Positions 1 to 7,011 of a stretch of DNA of 12,469 nucleotides are shown here, one piece after another. Position 1 is the first letter of the stretch; each line of letters begins with the position of its first letter. A model generated the notes under the pieces. The model saw only the letters and a list, made by a program, of their open reading frames with translations. It was not told the DNA's origin and ran no database searches. The DNA is from Sporolactobacillus pectinivorans (GTDB taxonomy: Bacteria > Bacillota > Bacilli > Bacillales > Sporolactobacillaceae): contig NZ_NXGA01000002.1 in assembly GCF_002802965.1 (NCBI RefSeq), forward strand, positions 1 through 12,469, given 5' to 3'. The position numbers and the translations under genes are program-made.

Positions 1-77
1 CATCATGCTAGCAAGTTAAACGAACACTGACATGATATATTAGTGATTAGCTATATTTTTTACTTTGCAACAGAACC
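1..77 (+). mobile_element. Right end of an IS431/IS257-like (IS6 family) element, partial
   Basis: These 77 bases are identical to bases 9612-9688, the right end of the complete IS431-like element later in the window. They hold the last five transposase codons and the stop (bases 17-19), then the terminal inverted repeat ending in TTGCAACAGAACC at base 77. The rest of the copy lies before the window. It points the same way as the complete copy, so the two are direct repeats bounding bases 78-8899. The insertion cuts into a replication gene. Confidence 0.95.
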
Positions 78-345
78 CTTTTTATTTAAAAATCTCAATA
101 TTAATAAAATTAAAGCTAAAAAAGGACGAAAGATTGAATGGTTAGAATTTTCTTTTGAACCTGAGAAACGTATTCATTCGAAACGACAATCTAATATGAT
201 AAGTACAGGCAAACCAAAACAATATATAAGCCGTGAAATGACGCCACAATGGTTAAAAAATAACACTTATGAACCAACCACATCTAAGACATCTGCGTAT
301 ACAGAAGAAGAACGTCAAGCGTTTTTACAAAAAATGAAAAAGTAA
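78..345 (+). pseudogene. C-terminal remnant of a plasmid replication initiator (Rep_3-like)
   Basis: An open frame runs out of the insertion sequence and encodes about 89 residues of non-IS protein before the TAA at 343-345. It is basic, with a KKGRKIEWLEFSFEPEKR-type segment of the kind seen near the C-terminus of theta-replicating Rep_3/RepB initiators, then a charged tail. The DUF536 gene directly downstream is typical of these plasmids, where it follows rep in one operon. The N-terminal winged-helix part and any iteron origin upstream are gone, so this copy cannot initiate replication. A GTG inside the IS (base 43) could start a 100-residue fusion, but I see no ribosome binding site for it. 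The family assignment rests on the C-terminal flavour and the neighbour, not on a full domain. Confidence 0.7.
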
Positions 346-363
346 AGGAGACCCAGTTATTTG

Positions 364-849
364 ATGAAAACTGTAAAGGAAGTTTCTGAACTTTTAGATG
401 TCTCTAAACAAACAATTCATTATCATTTAAAAAGTTTACCTTCAAATTTGAAGGTAAACAAAGTAGGTAACAAATCATTAATAGATGATAATACAATAGA
501 TTATCTAAAAACAATTTTAAATAAAAAAACGACAAAAGAATCGACAAAATTTGATGAAAAATCGACAAACAAAACAGAATCATTAAATAACCAATATAGC
601 AGTTATATCGATAAATACATAGAGCATTTAGAATCAGAAATTCGACAAAAGAATCGACAAATTGACGATTTAACAATTGCATTAAAACAAGAACAATCTT
701 TGAATTTAAATAGCCAAAATATATTAAGTAATACCAAAAAAATAGAAACTGATAATATAGATTCAAAAGAAGATATCATTACTCCAAAAGCATCAAAAAA
801 AAATGAACAAAAACAATCTATCTTTTCTAAACTATTCAAAAAAAAATAA
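364..849 (+). CDS. DUF536 family plasmid protein (Par/RepX-like)
   Basis: A 161-residue protein with an N-terminal helix-turn-helix (roughly residues 2-22, TVKEVSELLDVSKQTIHYHL) and a central charged coiled-coil stretch (about residues 75-105, EHLESEIRQKNRQIDDLTIA), then a polar linker and a lysine-rich C-terminus (FSKLFKKK). This is the architecture of DUF536 proteins, which lie directly downstream of rep on staphylococcal and lactococcal theta plasmids. The pSK1 Par protein, which promotes segregational stability without a ParA ATPase, belongs to the same group but is longer (about 245 residues). AAAGGAG at 344-350 overlaps the rep stop, showing translational coupling. The start may be ATG 364 or the TTG at 361, which has the tighter spacing (10 against 13 nt). 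The frame is intact although its rep partner is destroyed. Confidence 0.8.
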   Translation: MKTVKEVSELLDVSKQTIHYHLKSLPSNLKVNKVGNKSLIDDNTIDYLKTILNKKTTKESTKFDEKSTNKTESLNNQYSSYIDKYIEHLESEIRQKNRQIDDLTIALKQEQSLNLNSQNILSNTKKIETDNIDSKEDIITPKASKKNEQKQSIFSKLFKKK

Positions 850-884
850 TGTATTCACGCCTAAAGGCGTGAATACATTATTTT
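843..884 (+). terminator. Rho-independent terminator of the rep-par operon
   Basis: A perfect inverted repeat with 19-bp arms (843-861 and 866-884) and a TAAA loop. The GC core is CACGCC/GGCGTG and the hairpin ends in a T-run. The par stop codon lies inside the left arm. The symmetry and flanking A- and T-runs allow it to work in both directions. Confidence 0.85.
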
Positions 885-900
885 CTCTAAAAAGAAATTA

Positions 901-940
901 TCACTTGTTAATTATAATATAGTTAATATTTAGCAAGTGA
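901..940. repeat. Imperfect inverted repeat (12 of 14 bp)
   Basis: TCACTTGTTAATTA at 901-914 pairs with TATTTAGCAAGTGA at 927-940 with two mismatches, separated by 12 bases. There is no T-run on the plus-strand side, so it is not a good forward terminator. It could be a binding dyad or a leftover of plasmid control sequence; I cannot tell which. Confidence 0.4.
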
Positions 941-960
941 AGTGTGGTTTATCATATGCA

Positions 961-998
961 AAAATCCCACTACTGTCCAAAGCAAAGTAGGGTTTTTA
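961..998 (+). terminator. Second, weaker terminator-like hairpin
   Basis: CCNCTACT at about 968-975 pairs with AGTAGG at 987-992 with a bulge; an A-run precedes the hairpin and TTTTTATTT follows it. It lies behind the stronger terminator at 843-884 and may insulate the metal genes from plasmid transcription. Confidence 0.5.
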
Positions 999-1042
999 TT
1001 TAATATACAAAATACAAAGCATTTCTATATTGACAAAGGATA

Positions 1043-1098
1043 AAAATCATACTAACTTATGAATATATGAGCATATATTCATAAGTTAGTATGATTTT
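1043..1098. repeat. Perfect 56-bp palindrome with 27-bp arms and a 2-base centre
   Basis: The arms at 1043-1069 and 1072-1098 are exact reverse complements around the dinucleotide AG. The centre reads ATATATGAGCATATAT. The flanks are A-rich on the left and T-rich (TTTTCTT) on the right. It lies between the plasmid maintenance gene and the zinc exporter. A bidirectional terminator or cruciform is the plainest reading. The central part resembles the 12-2-12 AT-rich dyads bound by ArsR-family zinc repressors, but it lies upstream of the likely -35 box rather than over the promoter. Confidence 0.85.
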
Positions 1099-1119
1099 CT
1101 TCGAGTAACAAAACATTAA

Positions 1120-1149
1120 TTGAAATTTTATATTTTTTAACTCTATAGT
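1120..1149 (+). promoter_or_regulatory. Candidate promoter of the zinc exporter gene
   Basis: TTGAAA at 1120-1125 and TATAGT at 1144-1149 with an 18-base spacer give a plausible sigma-A promoter. It leaves a leader of about 55 bases before the ribosome binding site GGAGGG at 1201-1206. In such AT-rich DNA other matches are possible, for example TATAAA slightly downstream. Confidence 0.45.
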
Positions 1150-1211
1150 TATAAAAACAAAAATTCAAATTATAGAAAATATTTTTCATCATTAAAAAGA
1201 GGAGGGATTAA

Positions 1212-2153
1212 ATGGAAAACGATCACAATCATAATCATACACATGGCGCGAACAAAAAGACTTTATTAATTAGTTTTATTATTATTACAAGTTACATGAT
1301 TGTAGAAGGGTTAGGTGGTTTCTTTACTAACAGTCTTGCGTTAATTTCAGATGCTGGTCATATGTTAAGTGATTCTATTTCTTTAGGTATTGCTTTAATT
1401 GCATTTACTTTAGGAGCGAAGCAAGCTAATACAAATAAAACTTTTGGCTACAAAAGGTTTGAAATACTAGCAGCTGTACTTAATGGTATTACTTTGATGT
1501 TAATAGCTATCTATATTTTTTATGAAGCTATTGAGAGATTTAAAAACCCCCCTGAGGTAGCTTCTACAGGCATGTTAATTATCGCCTTGGTAGGCTTGTT
1601 TATTAATATTATTGTGGCTTGGATAATGCTGCGCGGGAGCGATGTAGAAGAAAACTTAAATATGCGTGGAGCATATTTGCATGTAATAAGCGACATGCTT
1701 GGATCTATAGGTGCAGTTATAGCAGCCCTTCTCATTATATTTTTTAGATGGGGGTGGGCGGATCCTTTAGCAAGTGTGATTGTAGCAATTTTAGTACTAC
1801 GTAGCGGCTTTTATGTAACAAAATCAAGTCTTCATGTATTAATGGAGGGAGCACCAAGCAATATAAATACAAAAGACATTATTAAAACTATTAAAAAATT
1901 CAAAGAAGTTAAAAATATTCATGACTTTCATGTTTGGTCAGTAACTAGCGGATTAAACGCGTTATCTTGTCATATTGTTGTAGAAGATACAATGACCATT
2001 ACTGAAAATGAGTTTTTACTTAAACGTATAGAACATGAACTCAATCATCAAAATATTCAACATGTCACAATACAGACTGAAACTTCTAACAATAATCATA
2101 GTGAAAAATTGTTTTGTATCGTGAAAGAAGAAGACAGTCAACATCATCATTAA
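1212..2153 (+). CDS. Zinc (CDF family) cation exporter, CzcD/ZitB-like
   Basis: A 313-residue cation diffusion facilitator in the cell membrane, expected to exchange cytoplasmic Zn2+ (or Cd2+/Co2+) for protons. The N-terminus carries the histidine cluster HNHNHTHG (residues 5-12) and the C-terminus ends in HHH, both likely metal-collecting tails. Six membrane spans follow the family pattern. The transport site is the zinc-type HD-HD quartet: H50/D54 in span 2 (with D47) and H157/D161 in span 5. A cytoplasmic domain with HDFHVWSVTSG (from about residue 238) matches the CzcD subgroup. The start is ATG 1212, with GGAGGG five bases upstream. No cognate ArsR-type repressor lies beside it. A strong terminator follows, so it is transcribed alone. 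Family sure; exact metal inferred from the HD-HD site. Confidence 0.92.
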   Translation: MENDHNHNHTHGANKKTLLISFIIITSYMIVEGLGGFFTNSLALISDAGHMLSDSISLGIALIAFTLGAKQANTNKTFGYKRFEILAAVLNGITLMLIAIYIFYEAIERFKNPPEVASTGMLIIALVGLFINIIVAWIMLRGSDVEENLNMRGAYLHVISDMLGSIGAVIAALLIIFFRWGWADPLASVIVAILVLRSGFYVTKSSLHVLMEGAPSNINTKDIIKTIKKFKEVKNIHDFHVWSVTSGLNALSCHIVVEDTMTITENEFLLKRIEHELNHQNIQHVTIQTETSNNNHSEKLFCIVKEEDSQHHH

Positions 2154-2191
2154 ATAAACAGCCATTATTTTTTAATAATGGCTGTTTATTT
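2152..2191. terminator. Bidirectional terminator between convergent genes
   Basis: A perfect inverted repeat with 18-bp arms (2152-2169 and 2174-2191), TTTT loop and core CAGCCATTATT. It starts in the stop codon of the zinc exporter and ends two bases before the stop of the minus-strand glutaredoxin-like gene, so it serves both. Confidence 0.9.
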
Positions 2192-2193
2192 AA

Positions 2194-2469
2194 TTATTCC
2201 AATATATTTAATATATCTTTTTTGTTATTTTCAAATCCCACGTAATATTTAAACAACTTTTTTTTACCCCAAAAAATTTTTTTATAAAAAACAAATAAGG
2301 GAACAATTCGGTTGCCTGATATTTTTTTCATTTCTTCTTCTAAGTCCAAATTTTGACTTACATCTTTATGACTATAACTAATCTCTTGAGAGTTTAAATA
2401 CCTTTTTGATTCTTGGCAATCAGAGCATGTAGGTCTTGTGTAAAGCTCAAGTTGTATATTTTTATCCAA
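2194..2469 (-). CDS. Glutaredoxin/NrdH-like thiol protein with CSDC motif
   Basis: A small cytosolic thioredoxin-fold protein, 91 residues from the preferred start. The strand LELYTRP leads into the redox motif C15-S-D-C18 and a helix. IVPLF supplies the cis-proline usual in glutaredoxins (TVP in most). It likely reduces disulfides or handles a thiol-bound metal. The start is TTG 2469: on the minus strand AGGAG at 2482-2478 lies eight bases upstream, whereas the in-frame ATG at 2499 has no such site. The gene is divergent from csoR, and a TATAAA-like -10 at 2509-2504 may drive it. The mid-part FYKKIFWGKKKLFKYYVGF is more basic and aromatic than in classical NrdH, so the substrate is open. Placement beside copper genes suggests a role in Cu(I)/thiol stress, which is inference. 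Confidence 0.75.
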   Translation of the reverse strand: MDKNIQLELYTRPTCSDCQESKRYLNSQEISYSHKDVSQNLDLEEEMKKISGNRIVPLFVFYKKIFWGKKKLFKYYVGFENNKKDILNILE

Positions 2470-2566
2470 ATATATCTCTCCTAATATAAGTTTTAGCATA
2501 CATTTTATACAAGTGTACCTCTTAAAACAAACTATAAATATTAATTTTTTATATGAAACTTTTGTA

Positions 2567-2595
2567 TTGACTTATACCTACTAGGGGTATAATAT
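2567..2595 (+). promoter_or_regulatory. Promoter of the copper operon
   Basis: TTGACT (2567-2572) is followed by TATAAT at 2588-2593 with a 15-base spacer, or by TAATAT at 2590-2595 with 17 bases. The spacer and -10 are covered by a CsoR-type dyad, as expected for repression by occlusion of RNA polymerase. Confidence 0.75.
2572..2592. promoter_or_regulatory. CsoR operator 1 (over the -10 region)
   Basis: TTATACC at 2572-2578 and GGTATAA at 2586-2592 are exact inverted 7-mers around TACTAGG. This matches the general ATACC-n-GGGGTAT character of CsoR operators. It overlaps the spacer and -10 of the csoR promoter, so apo-CsoR bound here should block transcription until Cu(I) is bound. Confidence 0.8.
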
Positions 2596-2610
2596 AGATT
2601 CCAACAAGAG

Positions 2611-2627
2611 ATACCCCGTTAGGGTAT
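2611..2627. promoter_or_regulatory. Candidate second CsoR operator in the leader
   Basis: ATACCC (2611-2616) and GGGTAT (2622-2627) form an inverted repeat around CGTTA, downstream of the likely transcription start and four bases before AGGAGG. It has the same half-sites as operator 1. It could bind a second CsoR tetramer, or fold in the mRNA beside the ribosome binding site. Confidence 0.6.
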
Positions 2628-2643
2628 ATGAGGAGGGGTGAAA

Positions 2644-2919
2644 TTGAACACTACTACTGTTAAAAACAATGACGCATTGCTCAATAGACTCAAAAGATTA
2701 GAAGGACAAATGCGCGGTTTACAATCAATGATAGCAGAAGATAGATATTGTATAGATGTACTAGTACAAATAACAGCAATACAATCAGCCCTAAAACAAG
2801 TGGGTTTTATAGTAACTGAAGACCATATATCTAATTGTGTAAGTGAAGGTATTAAAAATGGCAACGGAGAAGAAAGTATCAAAGAATTGATGGTTGTATT
2901 AAAACAATTTTCAAAATAG
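2644..2919 (+). CDS. csoR: Copper-sensing transcriptional repressor CsoR
   Basis: A 91-residue all-helical repressor of the CsoR/RcnR family. Counting from TTG 2644, the Cu(I) ligands fall at C36, H61 and C65, with Y35 and E81 as second-shell residues, the same numbers as in the Mycobacterium tuberculosis protein. LNRLKRLEGQMRGLQ (residues 13-27) is the basic helix used for DNA contact. AGGAGG at 2631-2636 lies seven bases before this TTG. A GTG at 2638 is in frame but only one base from the Shine-Dalgarno, so it is rejected. It is the first gene of the copper operon and autoregulated through the dyads at 2572-2592 and 2611-2627. Its stop overlaps the copA ribosome binding site. The intact C-H-C set argues for copper rather than nickel or sulfide sensing. 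Confidence 0.94.
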   Translation: MNTTTVKNNDALLNRLKRLEGQMRGLQSMIAEDRYCIDVLVQITAIQSALKQVGFIVTEDHISNCVSEGIKNGNGEESIKELMVVLKQFSK

Positions 2920-2933
2920 GAGGAAAGAAATAA

Positions 2934-5321
2934 TTGAGTGAAAATATTAAAAAAACCTCATTAGGTATCACAGGCATGACATGTGCAGCTTGCTCGAATA
3001 AAGTAGAAAAAAATCTAAATAAATTAGATGAAGTTAACGCTAATGTAAATCCTTCTACAGAGAAAGCTACAATTGAATATAACCCCAATGTTACATCATT
3101 AGAAGATATTGCAAATACAATTCAAAAAACAGGTTATGGAGTTTTAACCGAAAAAGTGGATCTCGATGTAATGGGAATGACGTGTGCAGCTTGTTCGAAT
3201 AAAATCGAAAAAGTTTTAAATCGAATCTCAGGTGTAAATAAGGCTACAGTTAATTTAACCACAGAAAGTGCTACTGTAGAATACAACCCTGATATGACGT
3301 CTGTAGATGAATTTCAACAACGTATTAAAAACCTAGGGTATGAGGCACAACCTAAAAAAGAAGCATCAGAAAAAAGTTCCCAAAAAGAAAAACAATTAAA
3401 ACGACAGTTAATTAAATTAGTTGTTTCAGCTGTTTTAGCAGCTCCATTGTTAATGACAATGTTCGTTCATTTATTTGGTATTCAAATACCACATATATTT
3501 ATGAACCCGTGGTTCCAATTTGTATTAGCAACGCCTGTTCAATTTGTTATTGGTTGGCAATTTTATGTAGGCGCTTATAAAAACCTTCGTAATGGGTCAG
3601 CAAATATGGATGTTCTTGTCGCTTTAGGTACAAGCGCAGCCTTCTTTTATAGTATTTATGAATCGATTAAGTGGTTAATTAATACAAATTATGAGCCACA
3701 CCTATATTTTGAAACAAGTGCTGTATTAATTACTTTAATTCTTTTCGGAAAGTATTTAGAAGCACGTGCTAAAACACAAACAACAAATGCGTTAAGTAAA
3801 TTGTTGAATTTACAAGCTAAAGAAGCACGTATATTACGCAACGGTGAAGAGACTATGGTTCCTTTAAGTGAGGTAAAAGAAGGAGACTATTTAGTTATCA
3901 AACCAGGAGAAAAAATACCAGTAGATGGCAAAATAATTAAAGGTATGACTTCAATTGACGAGTCAATGTTGACAGGTGAATCTATTCCTGTTGAAAAAAT
4001 GCAAAATGATAATGTTATAGGATCAACAATGAATAAAAATGGAGCAATTACTGTTGAAGCAACAAAAGTTGGTAAAGATACAGCTCTTGCCTCCATTGTT
4101 AAAGTTGTCGAAGAAGCGCAAGGTTCTAAAGCGCCAATACAAAGACTAGCAGATATTATTTCTGGATATTTTGTACCTATCGTTGTAGGTATCGCGATTT
4201 TCACATTTATTATATGGATTTCATTAGTTCAGCCGGGACAATTTGAACCAGCCTTAGTTGCTGCAATAGCAGTATTAGTTATCGCTTGTCCTTGTGCGTT
4301 AGGCTTAGCTACGCCTACTTCTATAATGGTGGGTACCGGAAAAGCTGCTGAAAATGGCATTCTATTTAAAGGTGGAGAACACATTGAAGGTACACACGCT
4401 ATTAATACAGTTGTTTTAGATAAAACTGGCACTATAACAAATGGCACACCTGAAGTCACTGATTTTAGTGGAGATGATCAAACATTACAATTGTTAGCTA
4501 GTGCAGAAAAAGGTTCTGAACACCCACTAGCTGAAGCTATCGTAAGTTATGCTAAAGAAAAATCATTAGAATTTTTAGAAGTAGACCATTTTGAAGCTAT
4601 ACCAGGGCGCGGTATAAATGCAACAATTGATGGTAAAGAACTTTTTGTCGGAAATCGAAAACTAATGAGTGAAAAAGGAATCCAAACTAATGAAGCTGAA
4701 ACAAATCTCGCTCAATTTGAAAAAGAAGGAAAAACTGCAATGCTTATAAGCGTAGATAACGAATTGAGAGGGGTTGTCGCTGTAGCTGATACAGTTAAAG
4801 ATACTGCCCAACAAGCTATTCAAAAACTTCATGAATTAGGTATTGAAGTTGCTATGTTAACTGGTGATAACAAACGTACCGCACAAGCAATAGCAAAACA
4901 AGTTGGTATAGACACGATTATTGCAGAGGTTTTACCAGAAGAAAAAGCTTCTAAAGTAGCAGAAATTCAATCTGAAGGTAAAAAAGTAGCTATGGTTGGA
5001 GATGGTGTCAATGATGCTCCAGCACTAGTTAAAGCAGATATTGGTATTGCCATTGGTACAGGTACAGAAGTTGCAATCGAAGCTGCTGATATAACTATTT
5101 TAGGAGGAGACCTTTTATTAATTCCAAAAGCAATAAAAGCAAGTAAATCTACAATTCGTAATATTCGCCAAAATCTATTTTGGGCGTTTGGTTACAATGT
5201 TGCAGGTATCCCTATAGCAGCAATTGGTCTGCTAGCACCTTGGGTTGCGGGAGCAGCAATGGCTTTAAGTTCTGTAAGTGTTGTCACAAACGCTTTACGT
5301 CTAAAACGTATGAAATTATAA
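2934..5321 (+). CDS. copA: Copper-exporting P1B-type ATPase CopA
   Basis: A 795-residue membrane pump that exports Cu(I) using ATP. Two N-terminal heavy-metal domains carry GMTCAAC (C17/C20 and C84/C87). The membrane metal site is CPC (C452-P453-C454) within IACPCALG. The phosphorylation motif DKTGT starts at D496, SEHPLA is the P1B nucleotide-binding motif, and GDGVNDAP begins near residue 689. The core includes TGES of the actuator domain. It ends with [10 protein letters not shown], lacking the extra C-terminal tail I recall in the chromosomal S. aureus CopA. The start is TTG 2934, nine bases after AGGAGG, which overlaps the csoR stop. CsoR, CopA and CopZ in one operon form the standard Firmicute copper efflux system. 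The gene looks intact. Confidence 0.96.
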   Translation: MSENIKKTSLGITGMTCAACSNKVEKNLNKLDEVNANVNPSTEKATIEYNPNVTSLEDIANTIQKTGYGVLTEKVDLDVMGMTCAACSNKIEKVLNRISGVNKATVNLTTESATVEYNPDMTSVDEFQQRIKNLGYEAQPKKEASEKSSQKEKQLKRQLIKLVVSAVLAAPLLMTMFVHLFGIQIPHIFMNPWFQFVLATPVQFVIGWQFYVGAYKNLRNGSANMDVLVALGTSAAFFYSIYESIKWLINTNYEPHLYFETSAVLITLILFGKYLEARAKTQTTNALSKLLNLQAKEARILRNGEETMVPLSEVKEGDYLVIKPGEKIPVDGKIIKGMTSIDESMLTGESIPVEKMQNDNVIGSTMNKNGAITVEATKVGKDTALASIVKVVEEAQGSKAPIQRLADIISGYFVPIVVGIAIFTFIIWISLVQPGQFEPALVAAIAVLVIACPCALGLATPTSIMVGTGKAAENGILFKGGEHIEGTHAINTVVLDKTGTITNGTPEVTDFSGDDQTLQLLASAEKGSEHPLAEAIVSYAKEKSLEFLEVDHFEAIPGRGINATIDGKELFVGNRKLMSEKGIQTNEAETNLAQFEKEGKTAMLISVDNELRGVVAVADTVKDTAQQAIQKLHELGIEVAMLTGDNKRTAQAIAKQVGIDTIIAEVLPEEKASKVAEIQSEGKKVAMVGDGVNDAPALVKADIGIAIGTGTEVAIEAADITILGGDLLLIPKAIKASKSTIRNIRQNLFWAFGYNVAGIPIAAIGLLAPWVAGAAMALSSVSVVTNALRLKRMKL

Positions 5322-5354
5322 GAATCTTATATTTCTTGAAAGGAGGTGACAACA

Positions 5355-5564
5355 TTGACTAACGAAGTTATTAATGTAGAAGGTATGAGCTGTGACCATT
5401 GCAAGCATTCAATTGAAAAAGCATTAAATGGATTAGATGGTGTAACATCTTCAGAAGTAAGCTTGGCGAATGGGAATGTGGAAGTTGAATTTGATGAAAA
5501 TCAAGTAGCTTTCAACGACTTTAAAGAAGCTATTGAAGATCAAGGTTACGATGTAATTAAATAA
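5355..5564 (+). CDS. copZ: Copper chaperone CopZ
   Basis: A 69-residue cytosolic single heavy-metal-associated domain. GMSCDHC holds the Cu(I)-binding pair C13/C16, followed by the beta-alpha-beta-beta-alpha-beta fold ending in EDQGYDVIK. It delivers Cu(I) to the N-terminal domains of CopA. AGGAGG at 5341-5346 lies eight bases before TTG 5355. A GTG at 5346 is in frame but overlaps the Shine-Dalgarno, so TTG is preferred; it also gives the usual CopZ length and cysteine positions. It lies 33 bases after copA with no terminator between them. A hairpin directly follows. Confidence 0.94.
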   Translation: MTNEVINVEGMSCDHCKHSIEKALNGLDGVTSSEVSLANGNVEVEFDENQVAFNDFKEAIEDQGYDVIK

Positions 5565-5575
5565 TTTAAATAGTT

Positions 5576-5600
5576 GGGCATATCGTTTAATGATATGCCC
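5576..5600 (+). terminator. Hairpin between copZ and the histidine-rich gene
   Basis: GGGCATATC (5576-5584) pairs exactly with GATATGCCC (5592-5600) around a 7-base loop. Only TTATT follows, a weak T-run. It may be a partial terminator or an mRNA processing and stability element that lowers expression of the downstream gene relative to copZ. I see no separate promoter in the 63 bases between the genes. Confidence 0.55.
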
Positions 5601-5627
5601 TTATTAAAAATTAAGGAGGATAAAAAT

Positions 5628-6284
5628 ATGAATCATAATCATGAATATCATTCAAACAAACCCGAAATTAAAGCAAATGTTGTATATAGAGATGGTAATA
5701 TAGAAATTACGTTAGAAGATGAATTTAATAATGCCCCATTATTAGATACTATGCATGAAAAAGAAATGCATTTCGTTTTAGTATCTAATGACATGGAGAA
5801 ATATTACCACCTACACCCTCAAAAAAAGCATGAAGGTTTATTTATAATTAACCAACAATTAGAGCCAGGAACTTACCAGGCTTTTGTTGATGTTACACCA
5901 AAAAACCATGTGTATTCCGTTCATCCTATTGAACTGCAAATTGGAGATAAAATAACCTCTACAACATCTTTAAATTCTGATAAAAATTGGGTAAAAGTTA
6001 ACAAAGGAGTTCATGTAACTTTAAATTCTATAAGTGCTAAAGAAGATGAACATGTCCCTTTAACTTTCAATACAGAATTAACTCCCCAACCTTATTTAGG
6101 AGCTTTAGGACATGTGATTATATTTGATGAGCAATTAACTGATTATATTCATGTTCACCCAGAATCACCTGATTCTACAACCTTTTATGCTCATTTTCCT
6201 AAAAAAGGGATGTATAAAATTTGGGCAGAATTTAAATTTAATGATGAAGTGCATAGATTTACTTATAATATTAAAGTTGCATAA
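5628..6284 (+). CDS. Histidine-rich two-domain protein of the copper operon, function unknown
   Basis: A 218-residue protein without signal peptide, membrane span or cysteine, so apparently cytosolic. It starts MNHNHEYH, a metal-collecting type of N-terminus. It holds two related beta-rich domains (about residues 17-106 and 122-217). Each has the same pattern H-x12-H-x-H-P: H48 with H61/H63/P64, and H162 with H175/H177/P178. Each then continues with a strand like GTYQAFVDV or GMYKIWAEF. The start is ATG 5628 with AAGGAGGA seven bases upstream. A longer frame from 5574 overlaps the preceding hairpin and has no ribosome site. It follows copZ by 63 bases in the same direction and is probably co-transcribed. 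A role in binding or buffering copper is inferred from place and histidines. It is not the DUF1541 (CopL/YdhK) lipoprotein found with other staphylococcal copper genes. Confidence 0.8.
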   Translation: MNHNHEYHSNKPEIKANVVYRDGNIEITLEDEFNNAPLLDTMHEKEMHFVLVSNDMEKYYHLHPQKKHEGLFIINQQLEPGTYQAFVDVTPKNHVYSVHPIELQIGDKITSTTSLNSDKNWVKVNKGVHVTLNSISAKEDEHVPLTFNTELTPQPYLGALGHVIIFDEQLTDYIHVHPESPDSTTFYAHFPKKGMYKIWAEFKFNDEVHRFTYNIKVA

Positions 6285-6476
6285 ATCTATTAGCAAAAGC
6301 TTAAAAATCAGTAAATTGTAAAGAGTTATTTAGATAATACAAAACGCTTTATAAAAAATCGAAAATTTAAGATAGAAAGTTGATGAAGAAAGTATCAAAA
6401 AATTGTAGTGGTTGTTTATATTGCAACATTCACTGAATTTTTATAGTTAATAACCTATTATTTAAGGAGTAATTTA

Positions 6477-7004
6477 TTGATTAAGTTTGAATATTTTGAG
6501 GAGAAAGATTTTGATTTATTAATAAACTGGATAAACTCTCCTGAACTTTTAGTCAAATGGGCAGGTACAGATTTTAATTATCCCCTAGATGAAGAACAAT
6601 TAAAGGAATATATTAAAGACACAAATAAAGAAAATTCTAGTAAAATAATTTATAAAGTTATCATTGAAGAAAATAATTCAAAAAAAATTATAGGTCATAT
6701 TGCTTTAAATAATATAGATTTTAAAAATTGTTCCGCCACGTTAAGTAAAGTTTTAGTAGGTGATCCGCAAATGCGTGGCCAAGGATTAGGCCCTAAAATA
6801 ATAAAGAAATTATTGAAAAAGGCTTTTGAAGATTTGGGACTACACAGAATTGAATTAGGTGTTTTTGCCTTTAATAAATCAGCTATTAAAAGTTACAAAA
6901 AGATTGGATTTATAAAAGAAGGAGAAAAAAGAGACTTTAGAAAATTAAATGGAGAATATTATAATTTATGGCAAATGAGTATGTTAGAAAGCGAATGGTC
7001 TTGA
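6477..7004 (+). CDS. GNAT family N-acetyltransferase (RimJ/RimL-like)
   Basis: A 175-residue cytosolic acetyltransferase. The acetyl-CoA pyrophosphate-binding motif A is R100-G-Q-G-L-G105, with the preceding strand SATLSKVLVG. The C-terminal HRIELGVFAFNKSAIKSYKKIGF segment is the conserved motif B region of GNAT enzymes acting on protein N-termini, polyamines or aminoglycoside-like amines. The substrate cannot be told from sequence. It starts at TTG 6477 with AAGGAG seven bases upstream. The 192 bases between it and the preceding gene hold no clear terminator or strong promoter; it may be weakly co-transcribed with the copper genes or have its own promoter. A strong terminator follows. The encoded protein looks complete. 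Confidence 0.88.
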   Translation: MIKFEYFEEKDFDLLINWINSPELLVKWAGTDFNYPLDEEQLKEYIKDTNKENSSKIIYKVIIEENNSKKIIGHIALNNIDFKNCSATLSKVLVGDPQMRGQGLGPKIIKKLLKKAFEDLGLHRIELGVFAFNKSAIKSYKKIGFIKEGEKRDFRKLNGEYYNLWQMSMLESEWS

Positions 7005-7011
7005 ATAATTT

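Noticed and set aside
43..77. GTG start inside the IS end giving a 100-residue fused protein with the rep remnant
   Set aside because: No ribosome binding site before base 43, and the first residues are IS sequence. The natural reading is a truncated initiator, not a new gene.
404..766. Long minus-strand open frame opposite the DUF536 gene
   Set aside because: It is a low-complexity Leu/Tyr-rich shadow of an AT-rich coding strand, without ribosome site or family resemblance.
5180..5362. Small plus-strand cysteine-rich frame overlapping the end of copA
   Set aside because: It is an out-of-frame shadow of the copA 3' end with no ribosome site of its own.
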